A stretch of 64,000 nucleotides of DNA from NCBI RefSeq assembly GCF_050003625.1, contig NC_134399.1, positions 37,030,671-37,094,670 on the forward strand, given 5' to 3'. Below the pieces are notes generated by a model, which worked only from the letters and a program-made list of their open reading frames with translations, was not told the origin of the DNA and searched no databases. Shown in pieces: positions 55,321 to 64,000 of this stretch. This stretch comes from Haematobia irritans. Its lineage: Eukaryota; Arthropoda; Insecta; Diptera; Muscidae. Position 1 is the stretch's first letter. Each line of letters starts with the position of its first letter. The translations under genes and the position numbers were made by a program.

Positions 55321-57885
55321 CACACGGTTGCCACATTTGGTAGAATTCTACCAAAAATTGTAGATTTGACAAAATTTTCTATTAAAATAAAATTTTGCAA
55401 AAATATCCTATATAAATAAAATTTTGTAAAAATTTCCTATAGAAATAAAACTTTGCAAAATTTTCTATAGAAATAAAATTTTGCAAAAATTTTCTATAGA
55501 AATAAAATTTTGCAAAAATTTTTATAGAAATAAAATTTTGCAAAAATTTCCTATAAAAATAAAATTTTGGAAAAATTTTTAATAGAAATAAAATTTTCAA
55601 AAATTTCCTATAGAAATAAAATTTTGCAAATTTTTTATAGAAACAAAATTTTGACAAAAGTTTCTAAAACAAAAATTGACAAAATTTTCTATAGAAGTAA
55701 AATTTTGACAAAATTTTCTATAGAAATAAAATTTTGACAAAAGTTTCTATAGAAAAAACATTGACACAATTTTCTATAGAAACAAAATTTTGCCAAAATT
55801 TCCTACAGAAATAAAATTTTGCAAACATTTTTTATAGAAATAAATTTTTGCAAAATTTTTTTATAGAAATAAAATTTTGCAAAAATTTCCTATAGAAATA
55901 AAATTTTGCAAATTTTTTTATAGAAATAAAATTTTGACAAAAGTTTCTATAAAAAGAAATTTTTGACAAAAGTTTCTAAAGAAATTAAGTTTTGACAAAA
56001 TGTTGTATAGAAATAAAATTTTGACAAAATTTTCCATAGAAATAAAATTTTGACTAAGTTTTCTATAGAAATAACATTTTGACAAAAGTTTCTATAAAAA
56101 GAAATTTTTGATAAAAGTTTCTAAAGAAATAAAGTTTTGACAAAATGTTGTATAGAAATAAAATTTTGACAAAATTTTCCATAGAAATAAAATTTTGGAA
56201 AATTTTCTATAGAAATAAAATTTTGCAAAAATTTCCTATAGAAATAAAATTTGGCAAAAAATTTTTATAGAAATAAAATTTTGCAAATATTTCCTATAAA
56301 AATAAAATTGTGCAAACATTTTTATAGAAATAAAATTTTGACAAAATTTTCTATAGAAATAAAATTTTGACACAAAATTTTCTATAGAAACAAAATTTTG
56401 ACACAAATTTTCTATAGAAATAAAATTTTGCAAAAATTTCCTATAGAAATAAAATTTGGCAAAAAATTTTTATAGAAATAAAATTTTGCAAAAATTTTTT
56501 ATAGAAAAAATGTTTGACTAAATTTTCTATAGAAATAAAATTTTGCAAAAATTTCCTATAGAAATAAAATTTTGACAAAATTTTATATAGAAATAAAATT
56601 TTGACAAAATTTTCTATAGACATAAAATTTTGACTAAATTTTCTATAGAAATAAAATTTTGACAAAATTTTCTATAGAAATAAAACTTCGACTAAATTTT
56701 CTATAGAAATAAAATTTTGACAAAATTTTCCATAGAAATAAAATTTTGATTACATTTTCTATAGAAATAAAATTTGACAAAAGTTTCTATAAAAAGAAAT
56801 TTTTGACAAAAGTTTCTAAAGAAATAAAGTTTTAACAAAATGTTGTATAGAAATAAAATTTTGACAAAATTTTCCATAGAAATAAAATTTTGTAAAAATT
56901 TTCTATAGAAATAAAATTTTCTATAGAAATAAAATTTTGCAAAAATTTTATAGAAATAAAATTTTGCAAAAATTTCCTATAAAAATAAAATTTTGCAAAA
57001 ATTTTTATAGAAATAAAATTTTGACAAAATTTTCTATAGAAATAAAATTTTGACAAAAAATTTTCTATTAAAAAAATAAAATTTTGACACAAAATTTTCT
57101 ATAGAAATAAAATTTTAGCACAAAATTTTCTATAGAAATAAAATTTTTACAAAATTTTCTATAGAAATAAAATTTTGACAAAACTTTCTATAGAAATAAA
57201 AGTTTGACAAAATTTTCTATTGAAATAAAATGTTGACAAAAACTTCTATAGAAATAAAATTTTGACAAAAGTTTCTATAGAAAAAAAAATTGACACAATT
57301 TTCTATAGAAATAAAATTTTGCAAAAATTTCCTACAGAAATAAAATTTTGCAAAAATTTTTTATAGAAATAAATTTTTGCAATTTTTTTTTTTTATAGAA
57401 ATAAATTTTTGCAATATTTGTTTTATAGAAATAAAATTTTGCAAAATTTGTTATGGAAACAAAAGTTTCTACAAAAAGAAATTTTGACAAAATTTTCTGT
57501 AGAAATAAAATTTTGAAAAAATTTTCTATAAAAATAAAATGTGGCAAAATTTTCTATAGAAATAAAATTTTGCAAAAATTTCCTATAGAAATAAAATTTT
57601 GCAAAATTTTTTTATAGAAATAAAATTTTGACAAAATTTTCTATAGAAATAAAATTTTGACAAAATTTTCTATAGACATAAAATTTTGACAAAATTTTCT
57701 ATAGAAATAAAAATTTGACAAAATTTTCTATAGAAATAAAAGTTTGACAAAATTTTCTATAGAAATAAAATTTTGGCAAAATTTTCTATAGAAATAAAAT
57801 TTTGACAAAATAGAAATAAAATTTTGACAAAATTTTCTATAGAAATAAAATTTTGACAAAATTTTCGATAGAAATAAACTTCACA
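55321..57885. repeat. 29-bp minisatellite array 2
   Basis: It opens with CACACGGTTGCCAC, TTGGTAGAATTCTACC, the same start as array 1. It then has about 85 units of the 29-bp motif, including a TTTTGCAAAAATTTC variant not found in array 1. Units with 26-31 bp indels are mixed in. It ends abruptly at about 57885 in GAAATAAACTTC. Minus-strand frames up to 91 residues are by-products. Confidence 0.9.
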
Positions 57886-58804
57886 CCGGTGTCCCGGTTT
57901 AACATATTTACGGAATAAGACGGGCACTGATCTAAACCTAAATTGCCCGAAACTGGAAGTAAAATTTCTTGAAAACTCGAACAAAAATGTTTCTTATAAA
58001 TCCAGAACCTGCTGCAGTCGTTATATATAGAAACTTTTAATTAAACATCGGGAATCGTACTATTTGAGCCGATCTTCTTGAGGGAGTATGTTTCATCAAA
58101 TCCATTTGGAATTTTATGTATTTTCAAGTAACACGCTACCAAGAGGGGTTTTCATCGTAGCCGAAGTCGACTCAGACAAATACAAAAATTTGAAAAATTC
58201 GTGGTATTTTTGTAACTAAATAAATATTTACACAAATTAGATACCATTTAGTCGGTTTTCAGTTTATCCGAAATTCCCAATTTTTTAAAACGCAGTTTTC
58301 GTTTTTTTTTTTTATTTTGTTCCAAATCGGTTAACCGATTATAACTGAAAACTGAATGATTAATACACTGTACTACACTGAAAAAAAAAAAACAGTGAAT
58401 TCAAAGGATAACATTTTAGTTATTTTTAGAAAATGTTCATGAATTTTAGAAATTGTTAACTAAACAGTTTTACAAACGCTGACATCACGCCGGTATGACA
58501 AAAATATGTTCTCATAATTAACTTTTTTCGCTTGTTGGAGAAAATTTTGTAGTTTGAAGAAAAAATTAGAGTTCAAAATTGCAACAATGTCTTTAGTGCT
58601 ATACGAAGTTCAAGGTGGACGCATTTGCTTACTGCAATTTACAAATTAAAGGAAATATTGAACTATGCATTTTGTGCGAAGTACGAATTTAGTAAATGCT
58701 TCCTTTGTGTTTATTTTTCCCCGTTTTTTAGTTCATTTAACTAATATATTTTATGATATTAAATGAGATAGGTACTAACAACAAAGGGTTTCGACCTAAA
58801 AATT
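57886..58804. other. Non-coding stretch, no gene seen
   Basis: 58370-58400 has CACTGAAAAAAAAAAAACAG, a MITE-like start. 58585-58610 (ACAATGTCTTTAGTGC) recalls the repeat near 49740. Otherwise featureless. Confidence 0.35.
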
Positions 58805-59100
58805 ATTAAAGTAAAGGAAACTTTCTCCAAACATAACAATTCCATGAACTAAAATAAAGTTAAATAATAAAAGATACAATTATAATTTCTAGTATAAATC
58901 CATTTATTTCGTATTTCATTTTATATAAAAAATATGCAATTTTTTTAAATTATTTAAGTAAAGGAAACTTTCTCCAAACATAACAATTCCATGAACTAAA
59001 ATAAAGTTAAATAATAAAAGATACAATTATAATTTCTAGTATAAATCCATTTATTTCGTATTTCATTTTATATAAAAAAATATGCAATTTTTTTAAATTT
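58805..59100 (+). repeat. 147-bp tandem duplication
   Basis: GTAAAGGAAACTTTCTCC starts at 58811 and again at 58958. The two units agree at essentially every base through ATGCAATTTTTTTAAATT, differing by one A in an A-run. The high identity implies a very recent event. Confidence 0.9.
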
Positions 59101-59346
59101 GTGTACAACATTTTATTGCTTTTTATTGCGAATGACACTTATTTGCTATTTTTTGAAAAATTCTTAACGGTAAGGCTGGATGGTGTTATACTAAAATGCT
59201 GTAGTGGGAAGATCCCATTTATGGGGAAATTCTGAGTCGATCTAAGGAAGTCCACTCTTCCGTTTATCCGTCTAATGAAATCATTTGGTATTCCGAATCA
59301 AAAGCAAAATCGGTGGGTGTTTCAAATGGAACATATGGTCCCTGTA

Positions 59347-59506
59347 TAAACGAGAGATGTGCACGTGAGTAATAGTTTACTCACGCAGACTCACGACGGA
59401 AAAATCTTACTCACGCACGATATTGTTTGGTAGGACTCACGCACACTCACGAAACGAATATTTTTACTCACACACACTCACGCACGAAAATGTCTTGTCA
59501 CGAAAA
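59347..59506. repeat. ACTCACGCAC motif cluster
   Basis: At least seven copies of ACTCACG or ACTCAC(G/A)CAC in 160 bp, in one orientation (plus GTGAGTAA once at the left). Most are separated by (A/T)-rich spacers. Confidence 0.7.
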
Positions 59507-59509
59507 AAA

Positions 59510-60150
59510 GTAAGATGCATTTGGTTTTAAAATGAGAAATCTTTACTTAAGTTAGGTACAAGGAGGCAATCACCAAATGCGGTGACTGCGGAACGCTTTG
59601 GTTTGAATTTTTAGCGAAATGGTCAGGTCGCGAACAACGACCCAGCAAAACAAATTGGAAGTTGTTCCACAAACATTCCTTTTAAAGCCCATCCCAGAAT
59701 CCCCCATCGAGTTTTTTCAACTTCCGATGCAGTCCTTTTGGACAAGTGCACAAACATTTCTTCTAAAGCGCATATTGGGATCCCCACTGATTTTTTTCTA
59801 CTTCCGATGCAGTCCTTGTGGACAAGTATTAGAAAGAACGCAATCAGGCTATTTTAAGTGCAAATTTTGTACAATTAAATTTTACAAAAAAATAGAAAAC
59901 TAATAAAAAAAAGTAAAAAAGTAATAAAAAAATAAATTTCATCCCCGCTGGGATTTGAACTTGTGACGTTTGACTTTTTCGCTTCCATGGAAGTTCTTTT
60001 GAGAAGGTTTTGCAAATTACGAGAATTTTTAATTTTTTATTGATTTTTAATGGAGAAAATATATGTATACGAAAATATATGCCGAAAATAAAAAATAAAA
60101 ACGATGCATGACATAAAAAAATAATTTTTTAGAAAAATATTTGATAAAAA
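59510..60150. repeat. Tandem 85-bp pair and a tRNA-like SINE remnant
   Basis: 59660-59748 and 59749-59830 are diverged copies sharing CACAAACATT-CTT, TAAAGC, ACTTCCGATGCAGTCCTT and GGACAAGT. 59938-59975, on the minus strand, carries a B-box-like GTTCAAATCCC followed by AGCGGGGATG. The same remnant type occurs at 61690 and, in plus orientation, at 61850. The 94-residue frame at 59619-59903 is produced by the tandem pair. Confidence 0.45.
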
Positions 60151-61686
60151 AACAAGTATAAACGGCCGTAAGTTCGGCCAGGCCGAATCTTATGTACCCT
60201 CCACCATGGATTACATAGAAACTTCTACGAAAGACTGTTATACACAATCGAATTACTTGGGTTGTGGTATCTTAAATCGTTTTCTAAATTGTGAGTTAGT
60301 CCACACGTGATATATATTAGACAAAAAGGTATGTAAGTCTACAAATAATTACGAATCGATATGGACTTTTGCACGGTACGTAGGTAGCCAGAATTGAAAT
60401 ATGGGGGTTGCTTATATGGGGGCTACATGCAATTATGAACTTGATATGACCTAATTTTTGTGTAATTGGGGATCGAGTTATCAGAGGGCTATATATAACT
60501 ATAGACCGATATGGACCTAATTACGCATGGTTGTTAACGGCCACATACTAGTACAATGTACCAAATTTCAACTGACTCGGAGGAAATTTACTCCTCCAAG
60601 AGGCTCCAAAACCAAATCCCGGGATCGGTTTATATGGGGGCTATATATGATTATGGACTGATATGGAGCACTTTTGGCATAGTTGTTAAATATCATATAC
60701 TACCACCACGTGCCAAATTTCAACCAGATCGGATGAATTTTGCTTCTCCACAAGGCACCGGAGGTCAAATCTGGGGATCGGTTTATATGGGGGCTATATA
60801 TAATTATGGACTGATATGAACCAATTCATGCAAGGGGCTCCGGAGGTCAAATCTGGGGATCGGTTTATATGGGGGCTATACATAATTATGGACCGATTTA
60901 GACCAATTTTTGCATGGGTGTTTGAGGCCATATATTAACACCACGTACCAAATATCAACTGAATCAGATGAATTTTAGTCTTCCAAGAGGCTCCGGAGGT
61001 CAAATCTGGCGATCGGTTTATATGGAGCTATATATAATTATGCACCGATGTGGACCAATTTTTGCATGGTCATTAGAGACCACATACTAACACTATGTAT
61101 CAAATTTCAGCCGGATAGGATGAAATTTGCTTCTCTTAGAGGCTCCGCAAGCCAAATCTGGGGATCGGTTTATATGGGGGCTATATATAATTATGGACCG
61201 ATATGGACCAATTTTTGCATGGTTGTTAAAGACCATATACTAACTCAATGTACCAAATTTCAGCCGGATCGGATGAAATTTGCTTCTCTTAGAGCTCCGA
61301 AAGCCAAATCGGGGGGTCGGTTTATATGGGGGCTATATATAATTATGGACCGATGTGGACCAATTTTTCCATGGTTGTTAGAGACGATATACTAACACCA
61401 TGTACCAAATTTCAGCCGGATCGGATGGCCCATTTCAATACAATCCGACCTACATCAATAACAACTACTTGTGCCAAGTTTCAAGTCGATAGCTTGTTTC
61501 GTTCGGAAGTTAGCGTGATTTCAACAGACGGACGGATGGACGGACATGCTCAGATTGACTTAGAGCAATATTTCGATGTGTTACAAACGGATATATATAC
61601 TTTATGGGGTCTTAGAACAATATTTCGATGTGTTACAAACGGAATGACAAAGTTAATATACCCCCCATCCTATGGTGGAGGGTATA
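60151..61686 (+). mobile_element. Type-1 DINE-1/mini-me-like element, complete
   Basis: ACAAGTATAAACGGCCGTAAG at the 5' end and CCATCCTATGGTGGAGGGTA at the 3' end. The 153-bp array has about five units (60550-61430), some shortened (60810-60850 joins two units). The core has GGACGGATGGACGGAC at about 61528-61543. Between GGACATGCTCAGATTGAC and TATATATACTTTATGGGG it carries a partial duplication of AGAGCAATATTTCGATGTG (61563, 61615). Confidence 0.8.
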
Positions 61687-61935
61687 AAAATTGCCGCTGG
61701 TGAGATTTGAACCTGCGTTTCTTATTTTTTCGTTCATACTAATAAAGAACATCTCGAGAAGCAATTAGAATGTTATTCCACGGTGTCGTATTACGATCAT
61801 ATCACAAACATTTGAATTGACCTTTCGACGTTTTAAGTTCAATGGCGTTTGTGGCTGAGTGTGCTAAGGTGTTCTGTTATAGTGACATCAAACCCAGGTT
61901 AAAACCCTCGTCGGAGCGAAAAAGTTTTTAAAATT
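61687..61935. repeat. tRNA-like SINE remnants, inverted pair
   Basis: 61690-61720, minus strand: B-box-like GGTTCAAATCTC next to ACCAGCGGC. 61850-61935, plus strand: GTGGCTGAGTGTGCTAAGG (A-box-like) and GGTTAAAACCCTCGTCGGAG (B-box-like). They differ from the abundant SINE. Possibly a second, older SINE family. Confidence 0.4.
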
Positions 61936-63068
61936 GTAAAAAAATTAGATAATAGGCAAACAATAGTGTAATAAAAAATATGGTTGAAAAAAATGAAATT
62001 GGTTGAAAAAAAAATGTTTTTTTTTTCGTTTTTAAATTTCTTCATTCAAATTAACTTCCAGGGCACAACTTCTAAAGCAATGCAAAGGATCCAAAAAGGG
62101 AGTACTTCCGTCCTATGACAAGCCCATGTAAAATTCATTGGAGATGATCCCAGTTTGCACTACTTCCGGATCACAGATTGGAGATCCAAACTACTTTTTT
62201 GGAAGCTCTTCTTTTGCTGGGGAGTGCTTTAAATCAAAAAAGTACACTCTTGGTTGTTTGATAAACAAACTGATGATGGCATGAACATGAAAGATTGTCC
62301 AGATCTCACTACCAACTCAAGAAAAAAACGAACTACCTCGAAGTGTAAAGCCCGCGAGGTTAAAATTTAAAACCTAGACATACGAAATTAACGAAAAAGC
62401 AGTCAACTATTGCAAATACTTAAGATCGATCATTTTGATTCTGCCTGCAATCTAACCTTATGCAAATATTCACCACTATATCTCTAACTGCAGCCACATA
62501 CAAATGTGACCCATAGAATATAGATACTCGCATTCGAACAAACAAACGCGTATTTTTATCACAAACCCCACACCCACTCATCTGAGACAAAAAAAAAGAA
62601 AAAAGAAAAATACCAAAATGTCCCACATCATGTGAAATAATTTTCTTTTTTTAATATAAACACCCCAAAAGAAGAGTAATTATGATGAAAAATAGCATCA
62701 CAAGGTAAACATTTATAAAAGCTCTCGCATAAAAGCAGCGTTTACATTTCGCATTAGCTGTAATTTCAATTTGTCGAAATATTCATGGACTCATTGGTTT
62801 CGTTTTGGTTTTTGTCCAATATGGGGTGTGGTGGTCAAATGCTTGTGACAGATTTCATATAGAGGAGAAATATTTTAAATTCTCGTACTTGCGAATTTGA
62901 ATAGACAAATGCCACCAACATTATTAGCAAACGTGGTATAGATAGGCCCGTGAATTAATAGTCAACCTTTAGATTAGTCTTCTTGAAGTAACAGGTCAAT
63001 TAACTAGAATTATTTATTTATTTGCACGACTAATAAATAGCAGCCGGGACTTTAGAAAATATAATTTT
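61936..63068. other. Non-coding stretch, no gene seen
   Basis: 62040-62230 is a copy of the dispersed repeat seen at 52330-52500. 62240-63060 looks single-copy, with no domain-bearing frame. Confidence 0.4.
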
Positions 63069-63418
63069 TATACCCTTCACCATAGGAGGGGGGTATATTA
63101 ACTTTGTCATTCCGTTTGTAACACATCCAAATATTGCTCTAAGTATATATATATTCTGGGTCGTGGTGAAATTCTGAGTCGATCTGAGCATGGCCGTCCG
63201 TCTGTTGAAATCACGCTAACTTCCGAACGAAACAAGCTATCGACTTGAAACTTGGCACAAGTAGTTGTTATTGATGTAGATCGGATGGTATTGCAAATGG
63301 GCCATATCGGTCCACTTTTACGTATAGCCCCCATATAAACGGACCCCAAAATTTGGCTTGCGGAGCCTCTAAGCAAATTTCATCCGATCCGGCAGAAATT
63401 TGGTACATAGTGTTAGTA
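63069..63418 (-). mobile_element. Type-1 DINE-like element, 3' part
   Basis: Minus-strand 3' end (TACCCTTCACCATAGGAGGG on +), core with AAGTATATATATATTCTGGG, a shortened GTCY box (GGCCGTCCGTC) and the last 153-bp unit. It is cut at 63418 by the DD37E copy. The rest should reappear beyond the window. Confidence 0.8.
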
Positions 63419-64000
63419 AAGGGTGATACGGTCAAAATTTGGTCAAGGGAAAACACGTGTAAATCGGTGAAATCGTTTACTTAAAAAATCAAATTAAATT
63501 TCTTTTTCAAGTTCAATTAGTATAAAATTCAGGAAAAATATTCAGTTAGGCTTTCGCTTTTCCAAATCCGAATTGCCGGGCCTCACGCTTGACACCTGCC
63601 ATCAGATTGTGTACAGCCACCTTGTCCACCTTCTTCGCCGCAGAAAGCCAGTTTGCCTTGAACTGCTGCTCGTCCTTAGTAGTTTTTTTGGTCTTCTTTA
63701 GGTTCCGCTTGACAATAGCCCAGTATTTCTCAATTGGGCGGAGCTCTGGCGTGTTGGGAGGGTTCTTGTCCTTGGGAACCACCTGCACGTTGTTGGCGGC
63801 GTACCACTCCATGGCCTTTTCACCGTAATGGCAAGATGCCAAATCCGGCCAAAACAGTACGGAACAACCGTGTTTCTTCAGGAAAGGCAGCAGACGTTTA
63901 TTCAAACACTCTTTCACGTAAATTTCTTGGTTGACAGTCCCGGAAGCTATGAAAATGCTGCTTTTCAAGCCACAGGTACATATGGCTTGCCAAACCAGAT
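63419..64000 (-). mobile_element. DD37E element, copy 3 (window-truncated)
   Basis: The 3' inverted end AAGGGTGATACGGTCAAAAT starts at 63419 after TA (63417-63418), within the DINE unit GTGTTAGTA. The element continues past 64000. Confidence 0.9.
63546..64000 (-). CDS. DD37E transposase, C-terminal part, open in the window
   Basis: One uninterrupted frame from the window edge to the stop at 63546-63548. It covers AICTCGLKSSIFIASGTVNQ, WPDLASCHYGEKAMEW, PPNTPELRPIEKYWAIVKRN (with catalytic Asp and Glu) and the natural C-terminus GFGKAKA. Both sites broken in copies 1 and 2 that fall in this part are intact here. It could be a functional transposase if the missing N-terminal two-thirds is also intact. 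140 residues are visible from the first Met in frame (63968). Confidence 0.85.
   Translation of the reverse strand, partial: LVWQAICTCGLKSSIFIASGTVNQEIYVKECLNKRLLPFLKKHGCSVLFWPDLASCHYGEKAMEWYAANNVQVVPKDKNPPNTPELRPIEKYWAIVKRNLKKTKKTTKDEQQFKANWLSAAKKVDKVAVHNLMAGVKREARQFGFGKAKA

Noticed and set aside
59619..59903. 94-residue frame with an internally repeated peptide
   Set aside because: It is an 85-bp tandem pair of non-coding repeat sequence; the similarity between halves is DNA duplication, and no family is recognised.

Overview
The window is AT-rich, repeat-saturated insect DNA, best explained as a calyptrate (muscid) fly genome. Two decayed mariner copies carry the 27-bp terminal repeat and coding sequence that I recognise as Himar1 of the horn fly Haematobia irritans, so that fly or a close relative is the likely source (inference; no search was run). 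Other fly-type families are DINE-1/mini-me-like elements with GTCY microsatellites, DD37E and DD41D Tc1/mariner elements, a tRNA-derived SINE, and many TA-flanked AT-rich MITEs.

The only host gene I can support is on the minus strand. A 39-codon first coding exon of alpha-actinin (Actn) lies at 44596-44480 and ends in a splice donor. No actin-binding (calponin-homology) exon is readable on the minus strand below it, so 1-44479 is read as one first coding intron that runs off the left edge (over 44 kb). The DNA right of 44.6 kb would then be 5' UTR, promoter and upstream DNA. That part is equally repeat-rich, and no neighbouring gene is recognisable.

Layout: 1-500, degenerate 22-bp repeats; 502-1730, Himar1-like mariner; 3.3 kb, SINE; 3.9-6.6 kb, element filled with a 29-bp minisatellite, with a 425-bp MITE nested in it; 8.6-9.9 kb, DD37E element; 11.9-13.6 kb, two type-2 DINE-like copies, the second holding a DD41D element; 15.5-17.9 kb, type-1 DINE-like element between 250-bp direct repeats; 19.4 kb, SINE; 20-21 kb, MITE; 21.8-24.1 kb, complete type-1 DINE-like element with a foldback MITE inside; 26-31 kb, MITE-rich belt with SINEs; 31-32.5 kb, two SINEs with target-site duplications; 33.9-34.55 kb, large near-perfect hairpin; 35.7-36.1 kb, long-TIR MITE; 36.7-38.0 kb, nested MITE/mariner-remnant duplication; 40.1 kb, SINE; 40.6-41.9 kb, second Himar1-like mariner; 44.5 kb, Actn exon; 46.6-49.6 kb, a type-2 and a type-1 DINE-like element back to back; 50.8-52.0 kb, DD37E copy fused to a mariner end; 53-54.2 kb, possible TIR element; 55 kb, SINE; 55.3-57.9 kb, second 29-bp array; 58.8-59.1 kb, tandem duplication; 60.2-61.7 kb, type-1 DINE-like element; 63.1-64 kb, type-1 DINE-like end interrupted by a third DD37E copy that leaves the window.

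The genes do not form a pathway. The window is one muscle gene's 5' end inside a layered transposon landscape. Several nestings are exact enough to rank insertions in time. The best leads for unexplained biology are the 33.9-34.5 kb hairpin, the mobile 29-bp minisatellite that is open in three minus-strand frames and sits in two element contexts, and the telomere-like (CCTAA)n tail of the SINE.
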